From Periconia sp. R9002 (lineage: Eukaryota > Ascomycota > Dothideomycetes > Pleosporales > Periconiaceae), in NCBI GenBank assembly GCA_023627715.1, contig JAMAHW010000043.1:186001-250000 (forward strand): a stretch of DNA of 64,000 nt. The letters run 5' to 3'. Below, in pieces: positions 45,000 through 55,710 of this stretch. The notes under the pieces were generated by a model, which saw only the letters and a list, made by a program, of their open reading frames with translations, was not told the origin of the DNA and did not search any database. The position numbers were made by a program, and so were the translations under genes. Position 1 is the first letter of the stretch. The number at the start of each line of letters is the position of its first letter.

Positions 45000-45651
45000 C
45001 AATCTTCCTATTTCCCTCTAGTCAAACTAGACTAATTCATGGATATGTATGAATATCTGGAAGTTTCAAGTCCCCAAAACATTCCCTGCTTCTACGTAAA
45101 GATTTCATGAGGTTTGTCAACAACGTAAGTCATTCGATGTTTTTCTTACGGGGGTAAGAAAGGGGGGAAGCAGATTGCTTCAAATTTGTTTACAGATATC
45201 TGAAAGTGCAAACTATCCGCACCTATGAATTTTATCAGACAACAGTAATCAGTGGGTTTCAAGTTGGCCAGTACCCAAAAATTATAGTTGCAAATTGAAA
45301 ATTCTTTACTCCAATCGATCAATACACAATTGCCATCCATCCTCGTAGTTCCATTCCAATCTGCCTTTCACAGAATATTGCTAAAATCGATGGAAAAACA
45401 TCTGCTACCAATGTCCCACACACACAACTGTGGACGCGCAACGGTAGTATTCCGTTTACCATATGACTATCTAGGAGAGTCGAATTTTGATCATCGAAAG
45501 ACCGTCAATGTGTACATGTATTATGCTAAGCTGAATACAGACGTATCTAGATCGATTTTTTTTACCAGTTTTCTTCCCGTGGATAGAATCTGAAATACCA
45601 AATGCCACATACATTAGTTCCTAGGATAGCGTATAGGTATGCAGTGAAACA

Positions 45652-45793
45652 CATGGAACCATGTGACGGAGTGAGTGTACTAACCATACATATTACACAA
45701 GCTTATGGCGTGCGCAAGCAGTTGCCCGTGTGTCCGTCCTGGCCGAGGACATCATAGTGTTTTTTTTTTCTGCCTGCGTCGATACCCAGGGTA
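45652..45793 (+). repeat. Short interspersed repeat, copy C (5' part)
   Basis: Shares ATGGAACCATG-GACGGAGT, ACTAACCA, GTGCGCAAGCAGTTGCC, A-box-like TGGCCGAGGAC and GCGTCGATACCCAGGGTA with copies A and E, then stops matching exactly after CCCAGGGTA. The 3' half is missing here. Confidence 0.8.
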
Positions 45794-46000
45794 AAAAACC
45801 AGTTCCACAGTTATCAATTGATATGAATGACATGACTGATTTCACCAATCAATTGCGAAGAAGAAAGACACTTTAATGAATGACAACATTCGATGTGACA
45901 CGGTGACACGCTAGTCAGGACGCGAGGAAGACACGCTATGTGTGCGCACGGACTGTTATTGCGCATGGACCGCACGAAGACGTGTCTGCGGAGTATCAAT

Positions 46001-46046
46001 GAATTGAATTGAATTTGATCCTCACAGAGTATCGCTACCCTGGGGC
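46001..46046 (-). repeat. Short interspersed repeat, copy D (3' part, opposite strand)
   Basis: On the minus strand it begins CCCAGGGTAGCGATACTCTG and ends in an ATTCAATTCAATTC tail. It carries the 3' half that copy C lacks, in opposite orientation ~210 bp away. Confidence 0.75.
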
Positions 46047-46112
46047 GGAGTATCAATATGTATGGTCTCTGATGCCCCCAGTTGTTCCGTCCTTCTTCCA
46101 AACAACACCATC

Positions 46113-47725
46113 ATGTCGACTATGGCCAATACTAGGAAACCGCCTAGGCCGCATAAGCTGCCGCGCCCGCTGCCGCGCCCGCCGCCGCGCATGACGGCAC
46201 TGAGAAAGGTGTGTGACACATGGCCAGCCTTAAAGAAGATTGAGAATGGGATGGAACCACACCCAATGGACCCTTTTAAATGCCTCATGGCCTACACCGA
46301 CGGCAGTTGCTATCATAATAACAAACCATATGCCGTTGCGGGGTTCGGCGTCTACATCGGTCTATATCATCCATGGTTCGTCACCCTACGTATTAGCACT
46401 TATCAATAGCATTTGACCTTAAGTGTTCCTAACACTATGTACGATTAGGAATGCGAGCGAACCATTGCCGGGCATCGAGCAGACGAATCAAAAAGCAGAG
46501 CTGTACGCTATGCTGTGGACACTAGTGCTGGGCAGGAAACATGAGAACCTGGTCATCATCAGTGATTCCACATATGCTATTCACAGTGGCACGAAATATG
46601 CCAAACAGAACATGTATCACGCAGTTCTCCACCCCCAAAAAAGCGGCCCTCAACCCACCCAAATACCTAGACGAAATTGAAGCGATAATTGAGCTCTTGG
46701 ATGAGAGGGACTACTATCGCAGGGCTTATACCGACCTGAGATGGGTCAAGGGTCATTCTGGCGTGTTAGGTAATGAAAGGTGCGATGAACTTGCAAAGAA
46801 GGGTGCACAGTAAGTCAACACTAAGACCGCAATGTAATAGTCAGTCCAATTAGCTAATATAGCGCAGAAAGAACATGTTGCTGTAAGCATTGCTCCCCCA
46901 TAAGTTCACCATAGCGTCCTTCCCCGCCTTCCATACCATAAGCTTGCACAGCACCAGCTAAATCCAGACAGCCGTCGCACTGGGCACGCAATAGACGCTG
47001 AAGAGGAAAGAATAACAAAACAGAAAGACGCCGAATACCGTGCTTATACCCGAAAGACCCGAAACGCCCAGAACAAAGCCAGAGCAAAGGGCCTGGAGAT
47101 GCAAGCAGATGCCTTCGACGAACATATACCTTTGGATTACCAGGACTTCGACTATGAGATTTTTTTGTCGCCAGGGGCCACCGATAAAGTCTTGGAAGAT
47201 GGCACACCGTCGGGGCAGACCAGCACGACGATCAGCGGAGTCAGCGCCTTCTCGGACACAGCGGGCTTGGGAACGCAGACTGGTAACGCGACTGCAGACA
47301 AATCGCCGCGCCACACTCCACAGCCTTGCAGCCCCTTGTTTTCAACACAATCACACAATAGCAATGCGGCTATCCAATTGAACAATACACTTTCGAAGGA
47401 GACCAGCACGACAGTCAGCGAAGTCAACGCCTCCAAAGCAGCGAACTTGGTATCTGCGCCTGGCAGTGGAACGCAGGCCGGTAACGCGTCTACGAAAACA
47501 CCGCCGCGCCGCATTCTAAACCCTAGCAGTATTACACCTCAGTCACGCGAAAACAACCTGGCCATTCGTTTGAGCAAGGTCACTTTTGAGGATCCTGTTG
47601 CCTCCAACATTGAGCCTTCATCAGATAATCCTTTCGAATTCCGACCGAGTGGAACCACACAAAAATGGAAGGCCGGAAAGAAGAACAGGAAAAGTGTGCG
47701 TTTCATTTCGCCCAGACCCAACTGA
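46113..47725 (+). pseudogene. RNase H1-type gene with long C-terminal extension, one-base frameshift
   Basis: Exons 46113-46375, 46449-46809 and 46915-47725 with GTTCGT, GTAAGT donors; an earlier in-frame ATG at 46062 is possible. The N-terminus is basic and Pro/Arg-rich. The RNase H domain has all catalytic positions: Asp in AYTDGSCYHNN, Glu in NQKAELYAML, Asp in ISDSTYAIH, and the C-terminal GHSGVLGNERCDELAKKG. Between SDSTYAIH and the last part the frame shifts by +1 at a C5A6 run (46632-46642), so the domain is split; without the extra base the rest reads through. The ~270-residue tail is Thr/Ser/Asn-rich and disordered. RNase H genes like this are common in fungal genomes and often come from retroelements. 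The shift could be a real mutation or a homopolymer sequence error. Confidence 0.7.
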
Positions 47726-49003
47726 TAGCCGCGTAGTGGTTTGCAGTTCTTTTCATGTACGAGTTGATATATACCCTCTAGTCTTCGGTTTTGGGAACGC
47801 GCGCGTTACGTTTCGTTACGAACTCCATGTGTAGCTACAAGTCTGTATCATATCCATACTTTTCTTTATCAATGCGTTGGAAGTCTCTGCGTGCTGTGCT
47901 GTGCCGTGCCTATCAGCTTTGTCCTCATCAACAACCCGACTTCTGTACCCATAACGGTTATGTCTTCTCCATCGACATGGACGCTTTAGGCTTCTGTTTC
48001 CTGCTTTCCTCCGATTCGTGTCGGGACGTGTTGTTCAAGACCTGAGGAGTGACGATTGTTCGTGTATCTAGTTTGTAGAGATGCGGGGAAGGCTTGGGGA
48101 AGGCTTGGGGAAGACTGTCTCGCGAAATCGAAGTCTGCATGGAAGCGCGCTGAAGCTGAAAATACTTTAAAACCCGAGTGAGACACGCGAGGCTCCAATT
48201 GGCACGTCTTCCTCGCTTGCTTCCCCAGGATGTTATGTTACAAGCTACACTAATCGGTAGTCCTGTAGTTAATGTAACATCAATTGATCGCTCGAGCGCA
48301 ACAAAAAGAAGTGCTGTACGTTGCTAAGTTATCCGTCACAAAGGCATCCATGATAAGGACAACAAATATCGATCAGGTTAAGAGTTAAGTCAGTGATTGG
48401 CGCGAGGCATTAAGAGTTGCCTAAGACTGAGAACAGGCACCATCGTTTATCCCACGAGGTTGCGATTAAAAAAAAAACTCCTGGATAATACTGCAATTGA
48501 TGTATGTAATTGCGAGATTCCAAATATCGTAAAGCATCAAGCAATCTACCGCTGAACCAAAAAAAAAATCTTGGCGTACACAACCTGTCATTCCAATGCA
48601 GCCGAAATTAGCCGTGTCGGAAACAGTTAAGATTCTTGGAATCTTGTCCTTACCAAGTGAACCTGCAGCATCTTTTATCCTCTTTTGCGTCCATTTTAAG
48701 CAGATGCACCACTGCCCGCCAACTGCCAAGTGCACACACAAGCGTTTCTAAGATGCTAAGCTTCTTGAAAGCATGTAGCAGATGTCGATGTCTTATTCTA
48801 CAGCGTGACCTCAGGCCGAGATGACTTTGTCGACCACCCTGCGGGAACTGAACACTCCGCGTGTATAATTGGGATGGTTAAATATATCGTCGTCGAGCCT
48901 TCAATCTCAGTCACGTACTTATATCGAGCAAGAATGAGTCGCCTGTGATTTTTTTTGCATCCTCATCATTCATTACTTGCCTGCGGCTGGACTGCTCTTT
49001 TCT

Positions 49004-49034
<31 letters not shown>

Positions 49035-49101
49035 ACGTCCTTCTTTCCTTGCAATTTGACATCCAAGTCGCTCTTTTTCACACAACCCACTCTTTTTCAT
49101 C
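47726..49101. other. Intergenic; short repeats
   Basis: Contains an 11-bp repeat (GGGGAAGGCTT, about 2.6 copies, 48085-48113), two A runs (48469, 48559) and the TTTCAC array at 48999. No gene seen. Confidence 0.45.
48999..49034. repeat. TTTCAC hexamer array in the 5' leader of the secreted protein gene
   Basis: About six copies of CTTTCA/TTTCAC in tandem, 70-100 bp before the ATG at 49102. It forms a pyrimidine-rich tract typical of strong fungal promoters and leaders. Confidence 0.9.
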
Positions 49102-50358
49102 ATGAAGACTACCATGTTCACCATTGTCCTGGGGTTCGCTATGACCTCGCAGGCCATGCCTGCATCCAGCTCGGGACTCACGAGTCGGGGTCTCTCGCAC
49201 ATCATCGAGGATATTCAGGCTTCTGGTGCCCAGGCGCTCTCTAAAAATGGGCTTGTCGACATGCTTAACGGGGGAAAGGGTGCTGGAGATGCGGTTGCCG
49301 CCGAGAAGGGAAAAGATGCGGCGGGAAAGGAAAAAGGTGCTGATGGCAAAGACGCGGCCGCCGAAGGAGAAGCAGCGGGTACGTATTTTCGCTCTCGGTC
49401 ATCGAGTATGTTGCTCACAATATCTACCAGGCGAAGTTGAACTCGAAGGTGAATTTGATGTCGCGGTTGAACTGGAAGGCGTGAGTTTTGCTATATGTTT
49501 GTTCTCATTACAGTCAGCTAACAACTTCATGCAGGGAGATATCAAGCAAGATGTTCTCTTCACCAAGAGCGTAAGCTGACACTACCTTTCAACTAAACGC
49601 ACCTTCAACTGACGTTTCTCTTAGACTGTCGGATCATTCGAATTCGAATTTCAGAGTGCCGAAGCCGATACGCTCACTGTGACCGAGAAAGAACCTGGCG
49701 GTGTCGCGCCAGCCGGCTTCGACTTCGTCGAGCAGAACGCTTTCGATGTGGCCCTGGCGATTAGTGAGGGACAAGGACTTACGCTTTCCAAAATTGACTT
49801 CGTGTTTGATGCTGCCAGTATGTATAGCCTATCATACGATCTAATAAATCCGCTATACTAACAAATCGCGATAGGCCCCGAGCTTAACGGCATCGACGTA
49901 ACACAAGCTCAAGTCGGCAAGCTCTGCGTTGAGACTGGCGCTTTCGTCATTGCGGAGTCGCTTGGAGAACTGGACTTCGAGGCCGAAGAGAACGAGGTTA
50001 CGCTTAATCTGAATGCGAATGTCACAGCGCAGGGAGAGTGGGGTGAGTCCAATTGTCCGCTATTGGGGAACCGAAAATTAACGTTGCAATAGCATTCTTC
50101 GTCCCCGTCGCCGATGCTGCCGCACAGGAGGAAGCCGCTGTCATTGAAGACCCCAAAGCCGCCAAGGACGCAAAAGCTGCCGAAGCAAAAGCAGCCAAGG
50201 GCGCAAAGGCAGCTGAAGAGGCTGCTGCCGCTCACCCGCCTCCCCTAGAGGCCGCCGCTGAAGGTCATGCTGTTGTTGAGGAGCAGCCCGCAGCGCCACA
50301 CGAGCAGCCTGTTGGAAAAGCTAACAAGCACGGAAAGCGTTCGGTTCGCGTTTTCTAA
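49102..50358 (+). CDS. Secreted Lys/Ala-rich protein, 6 exons, 329 aa
   Basis: Exons 49102-49378, 49431-49480, 49535-49570, 49625-49817, 49875-50042 and 50093-50358 (990 nt, in frame, all introns 50-57 nt). The signal peptide MKTTMFTIVLGFAMTSQA is cut near QAMPA. A Gly/Lys/Ala/Glu-rich spacer follows (about 55-92). The central ~130 residues look folded and beta-rich (VELEGEFDVAVELEG, TVGSFEFEFQSAEADTLTV, GFDFVEQNAFDVALAISEG, VTLNLNANVTAQGEWAFFVP). The C-terminus has repeated K-A-A/E-A-K units, then a Pro/Glu/His tail ending KRSVRVF. The hydrophobic-binding-like beta core plus charged repeats suggests a wall-associated or matrix protein, but the family is not recognised. The fragmentation into six exons is strong evidence for a real gene. 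Confidence 0.82.
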
Positions 50359-51189
50359 GCAGTGGCTGGAAGAAGTGATGTTGTCATCACTACCTACGAT
50401 CGAGTGGTGTTTTATTGCATTCAACAACCTAGAATGAACCGGTAGGTGCAGCTAAATTTCTTCTGGGTTCTTTTGCAGCAATTCGGGGTGATCGGAAGAT
50501 ACCTATGTACTAGAACGATGAGAAACATGTGATGGGGGGGAGGGGGTTTACGTATGTTTCGCTTGCTAAGAACGATCGAAGGAGCAGCGTATTATCTCAA
50601 GTACGCTCAAGCGGCTCATTAGGCCTTCTATTACGATTCTGTCTCTCTCTATTAAACTGCTTTATTTCACGCGTGCATATTAATAGATGCAACGGTACAT
50701 GTGAAACCCAATCTTCAGCTTCATTTCGGTACGTATACGATAGTCTGAGCTACACCCAACAACCAAAAAATGACGATTTTAACAAGCGATCAATCTATTT
50801 TATTGCACTTGATCCTGGAATTGTGCCGCATGATTCAAACCATCAAATCTGAATGCTATCGATACTGGATAATTCAACATTGATCTTAGGTATGGTCTAA
50901 CTAGAAATCTAGTGTAGAGCAAATAAATACCCCAAGTGTGATTTTTAGGGGGTGTTTGAGAACGTTTTCCCGTTCTACTGCACCGCTGCAGACTGTAGTG
51001 ACATGCGCTAAAGCCACCATTGATCGGCAATAGACCCACCAAAGCCCCCATTCAGTGGGGCTGTGCCACAGGACAGGTAGCATCAGAACCCTGGAATCTT
51101 TGGTTTCAACAGTACGATCACACAGTCACTGGACAAAATTTTTTGGTTCTCGCCATTCAGAATTTCAATAATCTTTGCTTTGAGCATCT
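50359..51189. other. Intergenic; nothing recognised
   Basis: Short frames only; a G-rich run near 50535-50547. Confidence 0.4.
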
Positions 51190-51846
51190 ATGACTGATGG
51201 CACCATGTCCAGTCTTTCACTGGGCGGGATGAATGAATCGAGCGGAATTGCATCAGCACCAGAACCCTTCCAAGCGTCAAATGGACGAACCACCAACGGG
51301 TCAAATGATACTCAAAAAACATCAATCACAAACCATGCAGACAGATTGCATATGTGGCTTCGGTCTAACACCAGATCGCCACTGATCACAGAGCCGCTTC
51401 GCAACTGCAGCGCCTCCGAGAAATTGGTAGCCATGAAGGCGGCTATCGACGCCGGTGAAGACGTCAACCAAATCGACTCGCTACCACATATGGCTTTTAA
51501 TGAAGGCCGACCTCTCGAAATTTGTTTAAACAGATGCCATTTGGATAGATGCGATATTCGCGAGTACATCCCTTTGGTGAAACTACTCTTGGAGCATGGA
51601 GCCGATCCTCGTCTCTTTGTCCGTAACAGAGCTTACACATATCCGCCAATACGGCTCGCAAAGTGGAACGCTGAACATACGTCATCGCCGGAGAGAAAAA
51701 TTTGCTGGGACAATCTTGTCGAATTATTCGAAGAAGCCGTAGCTGGATTGGAGGAGAATGGGCAGGGAATTGAGGTAGTAAAGAGGATCAATGCAGAAAC
51801 AAGACAAATAGTGGAGAAACGGATAGCGGCAATATTTCCCCTATGA
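51190..51846 (+). CDS. Small ankyrin-like hypothetical protein, 218 aa
   Basis: Single exon. The first ~50 residues are Ser/Thr/Asn-rich and disordered. Residues ~75-150 include AMKAAIDAGEDVNQIDS and LVKLLLEHGADPRLF, which match the second half of ankyrin repeats (xLLLxxGADxxx); at most two to three units are visible. The C-terminal ~60 residues are helical and charged (WDNLVELFEEAVAGLEENG, INAETRQIVEKRIAAIF). An alternative start at residue 6 (MSSLSLGG) is possible. Ankyrin proteins bind partner proteins; the partner is unknown. Confidence 0.65.
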   Translation: MTDGTMSSLSLGGMNESSGIASAPEPFQASNGRTTNGSNDTQKTSITNHADRLHMWLRSNTRSPLITEPLRNCSASEKLVAMKAAIDAGEDVNQIDSLPHMAFNEGRPLEICLNRCHLDRCDIREYIPLVKLLLEHGADPRLFVRNRAYTYPPIRLAKWNAEHTSSPERKICWDNLVELFEEAVAGLEENGQGIEVVKRINAETRQIVEKRIAAIFPL

Positions 51847-52030
51847 ACCGGCGTGTTCCTGGATTATAACATCCCAAAAATTGGCACAAAGCCATTTCGC
51901 TTCTCATTCACATAGGATAGATATCTGCCATCTGGGACTGTGGTAAAAAGGTTACGAAGGCTGAAACGGAATGCCAACATTACATCTAATGCAACACTTG
52001 TAAAAGATGGTCTAAGCAAAACTTACGGCT

Positions 52031-52200
52031 TCATCATCAGGTGTGTGAATTTGAATTTTGAATTGATCCTCACAGAGTATTGCTACCCTGGGTATTGACA
52101 CAGGCAGGGGGGAAACACTACCTACATATGTGACGTCCTCGGCCAGGACACACACACACATGTGCAGGCAACTGTTTGCGCACGTGGCAGTAATCAGATG
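52031..52200 (-). repeat. Short interspersed repeat, copy E (SINE-like)
   Basis: On the minus strand: CACGTGCGCAAACAGTTGCC, CCTGGCCGAGGACGTCAC, CCTGTGTCAATACCCAGGG, AGCAATACTCTGTGAGGATC, then a TTCAAAATTCAAATTCAC tail. It is the clearest full 3' end of the family. A (TG)n run is inserted before the A-box-like motif. Confidence 0.82.
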
Positions 52201-53279
52201 ATAACTACATAGCGGTGTCACCTAGGTACGCGTACCCACCTACATGCATACTGTCGATAAAAAAATCGAATTGGGCCCAATCTATTGATTGGTCCGAATT
52301 GTGGCTATCTGTACTGACACAGGACATAAATAAATTAAAATAGTATCTACCGTCGCATCTCAATGTATTTGGTTGCGGTAACGATACCGTGTGAGGGTTC
52401 ACAGTAACAATCTAGCTGAGGGGATGAGCCAGATAAATTGAGGGACCACATACGTATGTACCTAGAGCATAAATAGATGCGCGCATGTATCAATAATCCC
52501 CCACAGATCATGAAAAACTGTCTTCGGCTAGGATGGTTGCATACAGAGATAATCACTCGTTGCACGTATGATGAAGCTGACGTAGGTACCCGGAAGACTG
52601 AGTGTTCAAAGTAAATCCAAACTTTCCAACTTCCGCAGCTCCGACCAGACCGCCCAATATCCTACATCCACATGTTCATACACACTGTTGTGCATAAACC
52701 CATTTCCATAGCGGCTTCATTTGCAAATGCGAACAGGGACAGAAAATTTTGTCAAACGGCATAGTCGATCGGTGGAGAGATTTTGCGTACCCATATAGTT
52801 TATTTTTAGTATTGAACTGTTAGAAGGTGTTCTACCTAACAAAAGAGATAGCCAAAAAGAGTGACAAAAACAAGGTGGGCGGCCTTGGCAACAAAAAGGG
52901 GTAAGAAACGTCATGTGACCAGCTTTCACTAGAGAAGGATGTTAGCAGCTGTATCAACTGGAGACGAGCGCAGGTAACCCACTAAGCGAAAACTCTTCAC
53001 GTCTATGACGAGAAGCTCAGCCTGGATTCTCTCAACCACTGCCAAAGGTATGATTAGTCAAGTAAACTGTAAATTGGGCGTGAAAACTTACCAGGTGAGG
53101 GCAATCATAACTGATGGATGAACCACGGATGGCTTCATCATCAGATGTATAAGATGATCGCTACCTTCGTATAAGAATGATTCACAGCAAGCAGAACCTG
53201 TACAAACACTCACCCCGACACCCACACACTCCTTCACTCAAATTCACTCAAACTCATCATTTCATATGTCTTTCTTCAA

Positions 53280-53785
53280 CTTGATCCTCTTTCAATAGTG
53301 TAAGCAACAGAAGACAGACAGAAGGCCTTAATACGCACCAAACAAATACCCATCCGCTTCGGCATCAGGCTGAAGCTGGAGACCAAGACCAGACAATCAT
53401 CCCTTAGCTTCCACCTGGGGGCATCACACAGACTAATCGTGTTAATCACAAACTACTATAATGCTGTTCAAAAATAGAGAATTTACCCCGCTGTCGCTCG
53501 TCCAACGATCGCCATCTTCAAAAGGCGAACAATGGCACGAATGCTAAATCAAGTGTCAGCGCGTGGTTGAAGTTACGAGAATGAAGACCTTACCCGTATG
53601 TCAACCCCTCACAGACAAAAGCAATGCTGAACATCGCTAGGCAACCAAAGAAGACCGAGGGAAAGAAGTAGGCTATACGTGGTCAGTAAAAAAATTCGCC
53701 AAGTTTGGGGGCAGTTTCGGGTCTTACAGGAGAAGAGAGGTGACTCATTCAGTGGCAGCTGATTGAGTTCACAAAGGAGGGTGCT
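53280..53785 (-). pseudogene. Possible spliced membrane-protein fragment (Ctr-like helix?)
   Basis: On the minus strand, pieces at 53785-53728, 53672-53594 and 53543-53487 can be joined through two short introns (GTAAGA...TATAG, GTAAGG...TTTAG) without a stop. The product includes LFSSYFFPSVFFGCLAM and FSIAFVCEGLTYGIRAIVR. A hydrophobic helix ending in EGL...R recalls the first helix of Ctr copper transporters, but Met motifs and further helices are not found and no consistent first exon could be built. A separate start-like piece (MVPVWFRDRQTQVDVKG) lies at 54332-54253 but does not join in frame. This may be a decayed gene or chance. Confidence 0.25.
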
Positions 53786-55116
53786 CTGAGATTTGGTTAA
53801 AAACGATGTTCAAACTCGGGGGGCCGGTGGGCGGGAAGAACGGGGGGAGGGAGAGAAGAGTCAAGAATGCGAAAGCTGCATCTGCTTACTGGGAGAGAAA
53901 AAGGGGGAGCCTTTAGGACAAAGGGTGATCAACACATGTAACAATACCACTGTTTCCACTCCAAAGTGTTTCCACAAGTGATTGCACCGTGTGACAAAGA
54001 GTAGAAAGGAGGACGAGGGCAGCGGGCCTTTTATGCCTGGTGGGGCGGCGCAACAAGGGCGGGGCACTACTCCGCCAAGGCCAGGCTGGAACCCCACCGT
54101 TCCGGACGTCCCATAGCATCAACCGTATTGATGATCCGTTGACCGGCGACCGCCCACATTTTCAACAAGATTAAACCCGCCGAGGGTTGCACAGTGTGAA
54201 TCAACAGTCAACATCAGTGAGATGCGCGTTGAGGATCGTCAGGACAACTCACTGCTCCAGTTTGAACAGCTCGCCGTGAGGGCCTTTTACATCGACCTGG
54301 GTTTGTCTGTCTCGGAACCACACCGGTACCATGGCAGGCTATTAAAAAAAATATAGCGGACATCAGTGATGGCTTGGTTGGGGAATGATGAGTTCATGCG
54401 TGCGCCGCAGAACGACAGATATCCCAACGCATGCCCAACGTTTTGTTTAACGGAGTAAAACCTTGGGAGACAAGATATCGAAGCTCAAGCTTCTGCCTAT
54501 CCATTTTCGCATCACCCAGGATCATTGATCTCAAGTCTACTCTGAAAACCTCCTATCATACGGAGCCTGTGACACTGAAGCCATCTCAAATCAGCTTTCT
54601 CGGGTGCTATTACACTTACATGGCATTTTTGCTCAGGAGGTAACGATCTAAACAGGGCTGCCACACCCTCGATGACGTGGTGCTATCTAATTCTCTCTTC
54701 CTTTAGCCTGTGACACTACTCCAACGTATGCTTAATATGAGAAGATGTACGCACACAGCCATTAGGCACACCTTGATGCCGGATAGAGGAGTTGATGATG
54801 GAATCATAATTCGCGCCCTGGTTTCGTGCCATTTCTTATATGGTACATCCGATTTGGATATTTTATAGTACCGCAGTACTAAGGGCTATTCCTACCCGCA
54901 CAAAATACGGTACATTATTCAAATAAAGAACGGCAGGTTTGCCGGCTTCGCCGCGTTTCTTGCTTATTCTATGCGACAAATATTACCTGTGGCTTCTTGT
55001 GCTGATACCGTGAGTGATTTTGCAACCGTTTGCGAACATATTGAAGGACCAATTTTGATTACTCATTCTGAAAGAGGGAAATGTGAGAACGGAGTTATTG
55101 GGAAAATGTAAAAGAG

Positions 55117-55172
55117 CAATACCCATGGTAGCAATACTCTCAAGTGCTGTGATGATCAAAATATATTTCATG
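55117..55172 (+). repeat. Short interspersed repeat, copy F (diverged 3' part)
   Basis: ACCCATGGTAGCAATACTCT, a 7-bp insertion, GTGATGATCAA and an AT-rich end match the 3' half of the family consensus. Confidence 0.55.
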
Positions 55173-55710
55173 TAAAAGATCAGGATTCGAGGACACTAAA
55201 GGAAAAGAATTCATGCGTCACTCAATATTCAACCTCAATCAATACCAGTTGACATCAATTGATGTATTCAAGGTTCTAGGACTGGTGTCGTGGGCCCTCC
55301 GTCAACTGGACATGAATTGATACATGTACATGTTGATATTGATGATGTTTTCTGCCACGAATTTATGAGAAAAAAAATCTCACTCAAAGCTCAATAATGC
55401 GCGAATCGAGACAGATTTTCCACATCCAATTGATGGCTGTGAACACAATGATATCCATCACATGATCTTTCTTACTAGCACGTGCATGCCGAAGCTACCG
55501 CAGAACGATCCAATCAGAACCGCGCAAATCCGAGCCCGCCAATAAGCACTCTTTCGGTGAGTGGGTTCAATCGACGCCGAGACGTTTGAAGGTTCCGTCC
55601 CATCAGAATCCGTCAGACTCGACATTGAATGACCCTCAACTTGCTCTGAGTTCTTTTCACATTTGCATTCAAAATCAGTTTATATTTATCTGACTGGCTG
55701 TGGGAAAATC

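Larger units (their letters stand above)
45000..46061. other. Spacer with two opposed partial repeat copies
   Basis: No gene supported; contains repeat copies C and D described separately. Confidence 0.45.
51847..55710. other. 3.9-kb gene-poor stretch
   Basis: Contains repeat copies E and F, a CA run (52149-52160), a doubtful spliced membrane ORF at 53280-53785 on the minus strand, and no well-supported gene. The sequence is AT-leaning outside 53800-54200. Confidence 0.45.

Noticed and set aside
48085..48113. GGGGAAGGCTT repeat as a regulatory array
   Set aside because: Only ~2.6 units, no palindrome and far from a gene start.
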